Assembly (NCBI GenBank): GCA_934045075.1
Contig: OW203729.1
Span: 10,174,704-10,238,703, forward strand
DNA length: 64,000 bases
From: Yponomeuta sedellus
Lineage: Eukaryota > Arthropoda > Insecta > Lepidoptera > Yponomeutidae
Reading direction: 5' to 3'
Shown: piece after piece, positions 34,724 through 44,793 of the stretch
Layout: the number at the start of each line of letters is the position of its first letter
How positions within the stretch are numbered: position 1 is the stretch's first letter
Made by a program: the position numbers and the translations under genes
The notes under the pieces: generated by a model
Database searches by the model: none
The model's input: only the letters and a program-made list of their open reading frames with translations
What the model was told of the DNA's origin: nothing

Positions 34724-34960
34724 AATAATACTAGTTATAGGTACATTTTAGTGATGCAATATATTCGTACATTATTATGTTATGGTTTACCTCACAAATA
34801 TATTTGCGAATAGACCATTCAATGCATTATTAGCAAGGGTGTAAATAATATTAGTTATGGGTATATTTTAGTGATTCAATATATTCGTACATTATTATGT
34901 TATGGTTTACCTCACAAATATATTCGTGAATATACCGTTCAATGTAAAATTTTGTCTTTG
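34724..34960 (+). repeat. Tandem duplication, 120-bp unit
   Basis: 34724-34843 and 34844-34960 are near-identical, sharing 'atattcgtacattattatg' and 'ttatggtttacctcacaaa'. Few differences imply a recent duplication. Confidence 0.85.
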
Positions 34961-35149
34961 TCCTGGGTCTATTATTTTTTCAATCTCTACTTACTGTATA
35001 GTTAACTAAGGTTCTAAACTACTTTGTTTGAAAGGTATTTTTTTTTAAAACGCCGTTTGTGTTCTTTCCAGGCTTTTCCTGAGGCTACATCATCGTATTC
35101 TCCATCACTTGCGGTTGCAAGTACTAGTACAAGTGCTACTGATATTCCT

Positions 35150-35384
35150 ACGATGCACAGCCTGAAAAATCCTGATTTGGCTGCGTGTGACTTCTTTTTA
35201 ATTCCCTAAAATTAAAAGTCAGCTCAAAGGGATACAGTTGTCATCGCCGGAAGACGCGCTAGCAGCGTTTGAGAAGGCCGTGGAAGAGGTGTCTGCGGAG
35301 GACTGGAAAAAATGTTTTGAAAATTGTTTCTGTCGCATGAAACTTGGTAAAGAGGCTGATGGAGAGTTCTTTGAAAAGATTTAA
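35150..35384 (+). pseudogene. mariner transposase C-terminal fragment
   Basis: It reads 'NPDLAACDFFLIP', then in the next frame 'KIKSQLKGIQLSSPEDALAA', 'EDWKKCFENCFCRMKLG', 'EFFEKI' and a stop. This is the mariner segment from the third catalytic aspartate (in 'AACDFF') to the C-terminus. It differs from the mariner at 22208. A frameshift lies at ~35208. The front of the frame is joined to an S/T-rich stretch that looks like THAP-gene linker. Confidence 0.8.
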
Positions 35385-36271
35385 TAAAAATATTTTTTTT
35401 CATAGAAGTTAGTTTTTAAGTTTCTCAAAACTTTCTGAGTGTCCCACGTATAATTTTAATAATTTTTTTTGCTTCTATTGAGGTACTGATTTATTGCCCG
35501 ATTTTCTGTTTACAACTAGTAAATACGCAAAACATACTTTTGGGAATTATGGGTTATGCTAGCAACTCTTATGAAGTACCTACTTCTATCCATCTCAAAG
35601 GTATACGCGCAGGCCCAGTCTATTCTATTCTCTGTCTACGTTATTCTGAGACAATAATAGAAAAAAAACTAAAGCATAGAACCAGCGTTGCCAATCTGTA
35701 GGGACTTCCCCAAACTGTGGGAATTCTCAGAGTGATTGGGTACCTAATTTGTGAGGAGAACGTTCATGTGGGGAAAATTTAGAGAATTTAGACTTACCTA
35801 CTTTACAGTCTATTTATTCTTACTTGTCCAATTTAGTAAACAAGATTCTAACCTTAAAATTGAAATTAGATGCCTAAACAATTTCTCGCAAATTCATGAA
35901 CTATGTTTATAAAATTGGCAGCGTGTTATCTAAAAGAGTGTTCCGGGTTACTTCATTTATGGAAATATGGCAGTTTTGGACTAAAAAGACACAGTTTAAG
36001 GGTAGAATCTTGTTTACTAAATTGGACAAGTAAGAATAAATAGACTTTAGAACTGAACTTAGAAGTAATACCTTCATTACTTTTAAGAAAAAGGTATGTA
36101 TTATTAGTAAATTAATGAAGAATGTTACTAGGCATGCCAAATCGCTTGAAATGCTTGTCTCAGTAAAGCCTGTATGTATACAAATACACTAGTTTTTGTT
36201 GTAGTCAAAAATACCTAGTAGTTTGGATTTTATAGGCATTCAAAGTTACGAAAAATATCGAGTCGCGCGGC

Positions 36272-36296
36272 GCGTTGTGACGTCATGTCACAACGC
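36272..36296. repeat. Palindrome with central TGACGTCA-like core
   Basis: GCGTTGTGAC and its exact reverse complement are separated by GTCAT, in a small GC-rich island. A related 'gatgacgtcacagcg' lies at ~37205. No further function can be supported. Confidence 0.6.
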
Positions 36297-36461
36297 TCCA
36301 CGCGGGCTCGGGCCGCAGCCCGCTTAGCAATGATGCAAACTCTACTAATTTATCAGGAGATTTTCTGATTTTAAGCACTGTCTCCTGACCTACTGTTTAC
36401 TTTGTAGAAGGAAGTCGCGAAGATACATTTTATAAAGATCTTTTGGGTCTGGTCTAAAGGT

Positions 36462-36900
36462 CTTTTTTTAAAGAATGAGTGGCCTATGATCGGTGCCTCG
36501 CCTGACGGGCTTACTGATGACTGCGTTATAGAAGTAAAGTGTCCAACCAGGGCAAACACTTTTATTACGTACTTCTTTAATACGATTCATAATTTTTTTT
36601 TTCTCTCCGTAAGAACCATCCCCGTACTTCAAGGAATATTCTAAAAAAAGATTAGCGAAATCGGTTCAGCTGCTCTCGAGATTTGCTCTTACCAACACAT
36701 TCAGCGATTCATTTTTATATTATAGATCAGTAAAGGTAAACCAGGCAAAAAATATTATGCTCAGATACAAACACAAATGACCGGAAAAAGAAAAGCCCTA
36801 TTTTGTATTGCACACGTTGACTTTGAAACCTCAAGGAATGTTGATGTGCATGAAGTATTTAGTTTATAATAAAAAATATTGTGATGATCTTTTTGAAAAA
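36462..36900 (+). pseudogene. YqaJ-like nuclease remnant, split by an insertion
   Basis: The first part (36462-36585) reads 'FLKNEWPMIGASPDGLTDD', then 'VIEVKCPTRANTF'. These are the conserved D and ExK motifs of YqaJ/lambda-exonuclease-type nucleases. The second part (36731-36868) reads 'KGKPGKKYYAQIQTQMTG', then 'ALFCIAHVDFETS', the conserved YxxQ block. The frame then shifts before 'KKYCDDLFEKS'. A Helitron-like repeat separates the two parts. Such genes are frequent in insect transposons; the parent element is not identifiable here. Confidence 0.72.
36586..36730 (-). repeat. Helitron-like dispersed repeat inside the YqaJ remnant
   Basis: Reverse complement of the repeat at 40614-40815: 'ctctccgtaagaaccatc', 'gaatattctaaaaaaaga', 'tcgcttaccaacacat'-type blocks and 'tcatttttatattatagat'. 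It interrupts the nuclease coding sequence. Confidence 0.6.
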
Positions 36901-38211
36901 AGTGTAAGTTTTGGAAGAAAAATGTTTTTGACAAAAACAATAAAATAACATTGTCCTAATGTAATATAGTTTTATTGAAACTCTATAAATATCAATTTTT
37001 TTTCGCATTTTATCGTCTTGTGGAACTACCTATAAAAAACAACTTTTCCGGCGAATTAGTAGTTGTACTTTTACATTTAGGCACAACACATGATTTCCTA
37101 GTATTTGGATTGAACATTTTTAAAAGTATTTAGGTATAATTTCGACGGCACGGGCGCGCGACTCTACGAGCGGACTGAGTGAGCCAGGCTGAGCGTGTTG
37201 TGCGATGACGTCACAGCGTAACTGGCGGCCCGCATCTTATGGTCACAGAGCATATAAACACTTTACAACTAGTTTTACTTCCGTAGATAGTACGACGTTT
37301 ACTTCTAAATTGGAAACTAATTGACGTACGTATCGAAGTAATTCTTTCACTAGTATTTTTTATTTTTCACAGATAACATGGAGTGCAAATAATCAAAATT
37401 AGTTAACATTCTTCGTTTTATTTTCTACTTCAAGTCAAGAAGATTTTCGAGTTTATTTTATGGCAACATGTGTGTGCATCCGACTTTTTATCGTTTATTG
37501 AGAAAGTCCCGGTTATTTAGAATTTGAAAACAGAGAATAGCTAAAACCTAATACATAATGACACCGTAGTGGTATGGCCACCAGAGAAGGTACTAAGAAG
37601 GCAGGAGGGAGCCTAAAATTTGATCTGTCAAATTATATCTTTCATAACAAAACTGGCACGATGAAGTTGCATGCAATACATTGATTAAAATAATAATTAT
37701 TAGCATAATTAAAAAATATGTTTGATTTAAATGACTAGTACTTTTAGTTCTCTGCTGAAAACTTGTGGAGAAAATGTGGGGAATATCGATTTTATTTACC
37801 CCAAAATTGGGGATGTTTGGTTATGTTTGTGGCTCAGAATAAGAACTAAAGTATAGAAGGAGCGTTATAAAATGAACACCTGAGACATGTCTGTCTAGTT
37901 AGTTCGAAACGTCGCCAACCACGTGTTAGACAGAGAAAAATATAGTAGTGAGATGTTTAATTATTCAAAACGTACCACCCTCAACTGTCAAGTTGGTTAC
38001 CTTTGGTTACCATTATGCTACGGAATTAGAGATGTTTAGAAAATCACAACTTGTAGTTAGCTGCCAAGTACCTTCGATTTGGCAGTGTGTTAGATAACAG
38101 ATGTTGGAGTGCGTCGGCTCCAAAAACCTTGTGTTTTTTGGGTTGTTTTAAGACAATCTGAAGTGGATTTCAGTGGATATTCGTAGTATGGAGTATACGT
38201 AATACATCGGA

Positions 38212-39166
38212 ATGGCGTGTGTGATATTGGGATGTAAAACCCATTCGGGAGAAGAGAAAACAAAACCACCTTCATCAGCTTCCATCGGTAAGACTCAAAT
38301 TTGTGTACTTTATAGAGGTTTTTTCCCTTGAATTTTAACTATGACCTACTGGAATTGCAACATAGCTTTAATATCATTTGAGAATAGTGCTTCAAAGTTA
38401 ATAAATCATGAGTATAATCAATTTAATCACAGTAACAAGTTTGTTTTAGGGCGATAGGGTTGGGCATTTCCACTACCTCAGTAAAAAAGTTATCGATACT
38501 TAGTAAGGAAGTTTTATTTATTTCTTGTGTTTATTCCATTATATTATATGTTAATTAACTTTTAAAAGCTCGATTCAGTACCGTTCTATGAAGTTACCAA
38601 TTCGATTGTTGATGATTATTGATTAATATTTTTCCTGTTTGAATCTATTCATTGCATTGATATATTTATAGATTCAGCATGATAAATTAAAAAACTACCA
38701 AAAGGGGTTTTGATATTAGTTTTATTTACAATAATTCCACCTACTTTCATAAAATTTAGAACTTGTAATAAGATAGGTTCATATATCTTATAGAAAATGA
38801 ACTTGAAGAGTTTTCACTGCACAATCTACGTGTAGTAATATAATAATAATGTAGCGAAAAAATCGCATCACTATCGTGAAAAAAGGTGTCCAGTACTGGA
38901 TTTTATATCTACGGTTTGCTGTCAAATTAATAAAGAACTTCAAGGGTGAGTAAAATAAAAATTAAAATTCATAAATAAAATTAACGTTTAGACTGATTAT
39001 GGCGGTTTTTAATTAATAATTATTTATTTCAGGTTACCCGAAGATAGCACAATGCAACAAATGTGGATAGACGACATGGCTTCACGGTCAAATTGGTATT
39101 AAACAAAATCACATACGTTTGCAGCAGACATTTTGAAGAAGATTGCTTCATTTACAAGATTAGGTT
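38212..39166 (+). pseudogene. Third THAP-domain gene remnant
   Basis: Exon 1 at 38212-38285 encodes 'MACVILGCKTHSGEEKTK' and ends at a GTAAGA donor. Exon 2 begins after TTTCAG at ~39034 with 'PEDSTMQQMWIDDMASRSNW' and, after a frameshift near 39099, ends 'ITYVCSRHFEEDCF'. The Cys pair, W and closing CxxH define a THAP domain. Upstream at 37246 is CACAGAGCATATAAACACT, nearly the reversed 3' end of copies A-D, suggesting a related P-like element. Confidence 0.65.
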
Positions 39167-40042
39167 AGGACTTTATTTTTTAACAAAGACTGTCATTTAA
39201 CGAGCAATAATTTCATATAAACAAATTAAATTGTAAAAGTTTTCTACTGATTTATAAGTATGTTTATAAATAGCCAGAATTGTAATGTTTATACATATTT
39301 TCATACCCCTTCCTAGTAGTACTAACCAAGACTATCGCTGGATTAGAAGGACAAACATTAAATGTTTTTTAATTTTTAGTATTATTTTATTTTACGTGTT
39401 CTTCTTGCTTTTTGTAATTCCCTGTGTAATTTGAAGGCACTGCTCTGGTTCCTGATACACAGGTTACCCTTCTTCAGGAACCAGGAATTTTAAACAATGT
39501 GAGTGTGACGCTGGTTGTGCAATAAATATTTTTTAATTATTTAATTAATTTCCGTAAAAACGTCTTCTAACTTTTGTCAAATAAAAAACAATCTATCACA
39601 AGTTATTGTTATACTTCTTTTTCTATGAGCTGCGCTCTAAAATTTTGAATGCACAAAGCTCGCTATCTAGGTATGGTTAGATCGAGGAATAATTCTTTAT
39701 TGGATGCAAATTGAACTTGTACAAATAGATAGTTTTCTGTAGTTTCTTCCAGCTAACCTGGGCTCAATGTCATGTTGTACATACATACAAACTTACATTA
39801 CATAACAGATATAGCACTTACAAGTTACAACCTTAGTAAATCAAATATTAACAATCTCACTGTGCATGTTATCGAACTCTTCTTCAATGGGTTCACCGAT
39901 TTTGATAAGTTAGTGTATTTGCAACATATAGGTAAGTGAGAACAAGAATTCGGAGAGCTGAGAATTTATCGTAGGGTTAATAGATATGGCACACCAACGT
40001 TTGCGGCGCCAGCTAATACCATATAATATTAATATGGACTGC

Positions 40043-40303
40043 TATATTTACAGAATGTTTAGTTAAGGAATAAATAATATCGACGTTTTCGTGTTGAATG
40101 TCCCATCCTTATGGATTTCTACTTTTGTCTATGACCCCCTATATAACTATGACTTTCTATATGCAACCTAGTACGATTTTAAAATTTCGAGTGTACGAGT
40201 TGTCCCTTTCTGGCACAAATAATCATCGTAAGAGTAACAAGGAAAGCTAGTCAATAATTACTTTTTATTTTACGGCTCCTTCTATGCTTTAGTTCTTGTA
40301 GGT
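40043..40303 (+). repeat. Dispersed repeat with an empty insertion site
   Basis: It matches 27602-27712 plus 29630-29795 continuously, with a single ACTATGAC at 40146-40153 where copy A has its two. It therefore shows the state before insertion. It ends 'ttacggctccttctatgctt'. The inverted form of this end at ~37832-37868 could be the other terminus of one ~2.5 kb element that includes the third THAP remnant. Confidence 0.9.
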
Positions 40304-40613
40304 AATTTAGATGGCAAGGCTCCACAAAGTACTTTTAACTTTACCAAAGAGTAGGTATATAGGTAACCACTCACTACCAAGGGGTAGCAGTAACTTATTA
40401 GAAACCTTCGACAGTGATGTTGTCCTGTTTTCGCTAACCAACCTTCCATAAGAAAAAAAGAGATGGCACTACGTTTATCAATGCACCGATTTCAAGGTGC
40501 GTACAGGCCCTACTGTCAAACGCTACCGACTAAGGATGGGCCTAACTGTCCATCGATATCGATAGAAACGTTGAAAAAATGAAGATTTCTTGAATTAAGT
40601 CATGTAATTAGTT

Positions 40614-40815
40614 TAATCAAATTGCATCTATAATATAAAAATGAATCCCCGAATGTGTTGGTAAGCGCAAATCTCGGGAACAGCTTAACCGATTTCGCTG
40701 ATTCTTTTTTTAGAATATTCCTTGAAGTAAGACGATGGTTCTTACGGAGAGAAACATAAAAAAATACTTAAAGAATCGACTGTTAGGCGGTACGAAGTTC
40801 GCTGGGTCAGCTAGT
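40614..40815 (+). repeat. Helitron-like dispersed repeat
   Basis: It runs from 'tgcatctataatataaaaat' through 'cgaatgtgttggtaagcgc' to 'gttcgctgggtcagctagtt'. The 'gcagctagt'-like end and the structure resemble small lepidopteran Helitrons. It is the same family as the insertion at 36586-36730. Confidence 0.6.
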
Positions 40816-41239
40816 TGTATATAAGTTTTAAACCAATGTTTTATCAAAATAATTTAAAAAGCAACACTTTTTTTAACCAAAATAGTTTATTTACAATTAT
40901 ATTCGTCAAAGTCAACATAATACTCCGTCTCGGATTTCTTGCTGAAGGCCTATGCTTCAGAAAAAATCTGTGACGACGTATTATATTGACGTTACGTTTC
41001 TTCTTCACATTTAGTAAAAATACAGACTGATCAAGCTAAGATCTTGTATTAAAAGTTAATTTAATAAGTTATCAAAGTTTAATATCTATATTTGTCTTGC
41101 AATGAAGTTTGAAAAGCAATCTGTCGCTAATAGTTGCCAGCAAAACGTATTTATTTATCAAAATATTATATTGCAAGTAATAATTCAGTAATTCGATGGA
41201 TGCGGTAATTTGATATGTCATGTGATGAATTCTGTGTTG

Positions 41240-41480
41240 TGTCAGCCTAGAGAATAGCACCAACCCAAATTCTTCCCGCGGGTGTCGTAAAAGGCGACTA
41301 AGGGACTCAAACTGGAGGATGGGCAGCAGCGCCCCCTGCAGTACAATTCTACCAAACTGCGATCCCCAACCCGCATGCCCAGCGTGGGGGTTATGGGCAT
41401 TACACCCTAATGATGGCACAACCTTGCGCTCATTAGGGGAGGGCTATGTCCAGCAGTGGACTAATATAGCCTGAAGAAGT
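41240..41480 (+). repeat. LINE 3' tail
   Basis: Reverse complement of 21046-21290: 'gagaatagcaccaaccca', 'gtgtcgtaaaaggcgacta', 'cagcagcgccccctgcagta', then 'ccagcagtggactaatatag' and 'cctgaagaag'. It marks the 3' end of an RTE-like LINE. Confidence 0.7.
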
Positions 41481-42808
41481 GATGAATTCTGATATTTAAT
41501 TAAGTTTTGTTGACAGATTTTAGATAATAGATAGGGGTGGTCATCAACGAAGGAATTTTTGAACGGATGACTATAAGGATCATCAACTACGTCAGTCTGC
41601 AATAAATTTGATCAAGAAAGAATAATGTGACCGTGGCATTGGCAGATAACAGACAATTTTGCTCACTTCCACTGTTCAGTATTGACCTGAAAGTAAAAAG
41701 AAAGTTTTAATAAAGGCGTAACTACAAAAGAGAGCTGCTTAAATAATAAAATATTCCACTTTTAAACACTCGTTTTAGATCTCTTTATAAAAGCAATTTG
41801 GGTTACAAGCTACATCCATTATTGACTGATCCTGATAAGTAACTTGACATACATTGAAGTAAGGTACAATTTGCATCTACATAGTCAGATATTTTTTTGC
41901 AATAAGGTGATCACCACATAATTTATTAATTGTGAAACTAACAGCTTTGACGTACATTCATTTAACATTTTGTTTTTACCTTTCAAGCTTTCTTTATCCA
42001 TCTATCTACGATTTACACTGTTGGAGAGATGGTTTTTTGTGGGAAAGTCTATGGTAGTTTGTATTATATTAGTCTATGATTGTAGGTAGTTTGTATATTT
42101 AAATTCAGGACAAACATAAAACAGTTGATGGGGGTTGGAAAACAAATTGTTTACACGTAGAAGTCTTAATATAAGCAACATCGTGATGTGGGAATTTTGG
42201 GCCTGTTTTTTTGATATAATCAATTCTCATATCACACTGTTTACTTATTACTATTTAGAAATACTGAAATAAAGATAAACTGTTAAATGAATTAAATGGT
42301 TGAAGGCACCACTCGGTCGCTGTGGTGCCTGGGATACTGTTTGGATGTAGTAGAATTTACTAGAGAAGTATGGTAAAGGAAAAAAAAAGTAAACTTTCGT
42401 AGTTATTCTCGTTAAGCTCGAATATAAAATAAACTCCTGGGAGCATCCTATTTTGTAAAAACATATGAAAAGGTAGCGATAAACATTCTGTAACAAATAT
42501 TTAACTTTCGTACCATCACTTCCATTTTTACTGGTCTAAGGCCCACCTTCACCACATCTTCCTTCAGGCGTGTTCGCAATAAGTTTCACACGGGTCTAAT
42601 GTACCTTGTGCACAGTTTACAGTCGTTTTGGTCCTGTTTCTTATTTCTGCTTCTTTGCGTGCCATTGCGTCCATGTATCAATTTGGGAAAACTTGAACAA
42701 GAAGAAACAGTGGATTATGTACTAAGATGGTGTGATGAACGTGTATCAACTATACAGCCACTGAGGCGAATTTTCATCGATGACCATGCTTTTGCCATCA
42801 CTAGTACA
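41481..42808. other. No clear gene; short repeat piece at 42297-42341
   Basis: 42297-42341 contains 'ccactcggtcgctgtggtgc' and 'ctgggata', a fragment of the repeat at 6655 and 15035. An open frame at 42599-42811 (71 codons) adjoins the LTR element but resembles nothing I recognise. Confidence 0.45.
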
Positions 42809-42812
42809 ACCT

Positions 42813-43031
42813 AGTTATGTGTTCACCTCAATCCTCTACTAGTAGAGTTGTACTGAACGTCCGTGCTGACTCAGCGATGTGAAGTATGCGAAGTCAGCTG
42901 TAACATGTTAGCCTAAGAATATCTTGTTTATGATTGAATTAATACAGTAGCGCTCTCCGAATCGAGTGGACGTATTCGTTAGTTTTATTTTAGTTTTTAA
43001 AAACACTCCAAAGCTCCCCCAAAACTTATCT
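42813..43031 (+). repeat. 5' LTR
   Basis: 219 bp, from AGTTATGTG to AACTTATCT. It differs from the 3' LTR at one base (GTATTCG against GTATTCT near 42972). It overlaps no gene here, whereas its 3' twin contains the env stop codon. Confidence 0.95.
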
Positions 43032-43050
43032 GGCGCAGCCGGTAGGATCC
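43032..43050 (+). other. Primer binding site
   Basis: GGCGCAGCCGGTAGGATCC directly follows the LTR. This resembles the tRNA-Ser-type primer sites of insect 17.6/297-like elements ('TGGCGCAGTCGG'). The T at 43031 may belong to it. Confidence 0.75.
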
Positions 43051-43241
43051 GGTTAATTAGCTGTGTAGACCTCGCGAGTTTTCCGTCATCAAACTCTGGC
43101 AGTTTCCGCGAGCTAGTCTGCGCGATCCGCTAAGCATGGATCCTCGAACCAAAAAAATCTGACAAGGACGGACGGAGGCGATCACAGGTGCATCAAACTC
43201 TGCACGGTGACGCAGGAGACGAGCATGGGATTGCTTGGTTG

Positions 43242-43243
43242 GT
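43242..43243 (+). promoter_or_regulatory. Predicted env splice donor
   Basis: TTG|GTGAGTG at 43241/43242 is a strong donor, 17 bases after an ATG at 43225 in the leader. Its phase (two bases over) fits the acceptor at 48533/48534. See the env entry. Confidence 0.6.
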
Positions 43244-43518
43244 GAGTGAAATTTTTTGCCTTCCTTCCTCTCCCATTCCTCATTGTGTTATTCATGAGAT
43301 AAGACTTCTCTCAGTTTAACTTTAGTTAAGTAATTTTAAGAAAATAAAAAGTGAAAAGTGAATAAATATATTAATAAAAGTGGAGAAAATAAAGTAAAAA
43401 TAAAAATAAGGTTAGTTAAGTATTAGTAGTAGTTTTTTTAAAGCCGCCTTACTGCGTAGAGTCTCTAAACGCATTTACTCTGTAAAATCTATCGAGAGCT
43501 CTATATCTATACTCTACC

Positions 43519-44793
43519 ATGGAGCAACTTACTGCAGTGCCCAGTGAAATGGTAAAGTTAATTCCCGTTTTTAGCGGTGACAAAAGGCATTTAAATTTGT
43601 TTTTAAGAAAAGCCGAATATATAATAAGTAAATACCATGGCGAACAGGCCCAAAACACCTACTTATATCATATCATCACAAGTCGATTGGCAGGCGATGC
43701 CGCCGCATTACTCTCCGAAAGAGAGGATATTGTGACTTGGGATGGGTTAAAGCGGTTGATGACTCAACACTTTGGCGATCCGCGCAGCGAAGAGTGTATC
43801 GCTCTAGAGCTGGAAGCACTCAGAATTAGACCCACTGAAAGTTACAGTGATTTTTGTAACCGCGTACAGTCAGTTAGATCAGTCTTATTTTCGAAAGTCA
43901 ACCAGATAGACAACCCTAACATCAGGCAAAGCAAAATAGCCATTTATAATAACGTGGCCCAAAATGTGTTCCTGCACAATCTTCCAGAAAACATGGTCAG
44001 GATAGTAAGGCTCAAAGCCCCTAACTCACTTGAGGAAGCTCTGAGCGTAGTATTAGAAGAAGTAAACTTTTTGGAGCAGTACAACGCTCGCAATAAACTG
44101 CATGGTAACAGACCGGGCTTAACTAACCCGACAGTCTTCCAACCTAAACCACAGACTCAGTTTGGCTTCAAGCTTCCTGGCCCTAACAATTTGACCCCTA
44201 TGGGATACAGACCTCAATTTGGCATTAACCATCAGCCACAAATCGGCTTCCGCCCAAATCAGTCAGGCCCTCAGCCTCAACCAACAGGGTTCCGTTTCAA
44301 TCAGTTTGGCTCTCAGCCACAAAATTCCTTCGGGTATAAACCCAACTTCCGCCCTCAACAGTTTGGTCAACAGCCCCAGCAGTTTGGTTATAAACCACCT
44401 CAGTTTGGGTACAAACCGCCTTTCGCAAACACGCAACCCCAGTTAGGCTATAGGCCTCCCCAACAGGTTGGATATCGTCCACAATTTCAAAATTCTAACC
44501 AGCAGTTAGCCGTTAAACCTCCATCACAACGTGTTGAAACCGACGTCTCAATGCGTACCGTTCAACCCCGAGTTCAATTAAATGAACTCGAGTTAGCAGA
44601 GCAAGAATGTAGCGCTTATCAGTACCCGTGCGGTGAGACATATCCAGCGACCGAGTATTGTTTTGACGAGTGCAATTTTGATGACGCGTACGTCGCGCCT
44701 CAGGCAGAGGAAGGTATAGAAGAGGTACAGCAGGGTGAAACCACCGAAGTTGAAAATTTTCTTATAAACGCCTCAATAGACCATCAGAGGTGA
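43519..44793 (+). CDS. gag: gag
   Basis: 424 residues, starting at ATG 43519. Residues ~1-200 are a helical capsid-like region ('PVFSGDKRHLNLFLRKAEYI', 'DWLKR'-type block at 'TWDGLKRLMTQHFGD', 'ESYSDFCNRVQS') typical of errantivirus Gag. From ~205 to ~340 the protein is a low-complexity array of P/Q-F-G-Y-K/R-P units such as 'QQFGYKPPQFGYKPP'. The C-terminus is acidic. No CCHC zinc knuckle is visible, so nucleic-acid binding probably relies on the basic repeat array. The pol frame overlaps its 3' end by 40 bases in the -1 frame. Confidence 0.92.
   Translation: MEQLTAVPSEMVKLIPVFSGDKRHLNLFLRKAEYIISKYHGEQAQNTYLYHIITSRLAGDAAALLSEREDIVTWDGLKRLMTQHFGDPRSEECIALELEALRIRPTESYSDFCNRVQSVRSVLFSKVNQIDNPNIRQSKIAIYNNVAQNVFLHNLPENMVRIVRLKAPNSLEEALSVVLEEVNFLEQYNARNKLHGNRPGLTNPTVFQPKPQTQFGFKLPGPNNLTPMGYRPQFGINHQPQIGFRPNQSGPQPQPTGFRFNQFGSQPQNSFGYKPNFRPQQFGQQPQQFGYKPPQFGYKPPFANTQPQLGYRPPQQVGYRPQFQNSNQQLAVKPPSQRVETDVSMRTVQPRVQLNELELAEQECSAYQYPCGETYPATEYCFDECNFDDAYVAPQAEEGIEEVQQGETTEVENFLINASIDHQR
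44754..44760 (+). promoter_or_regulatory. Probable -1 frameshift site, gag to pol
   Basis: A AAT TTT in gag phase fits the X XXY YYZ slippery heptamer (AAAUUUU). It lies immediately after the last stop of the -1 frame (TGA 44751-44753) and 31 bases before the gag stop. The pol frame has no ATG before its protease, so frameshifting is the expected way to make Pol. Confidence 0.8.

Noticed and set aside
35693..37830. hAT element starting CAGCGTTGCCAATCTG at 35693
   Set aside because: The start resembles the hAT end at 29950, but no matching right end or 8-bp duplication of CATAGAAC could be found.
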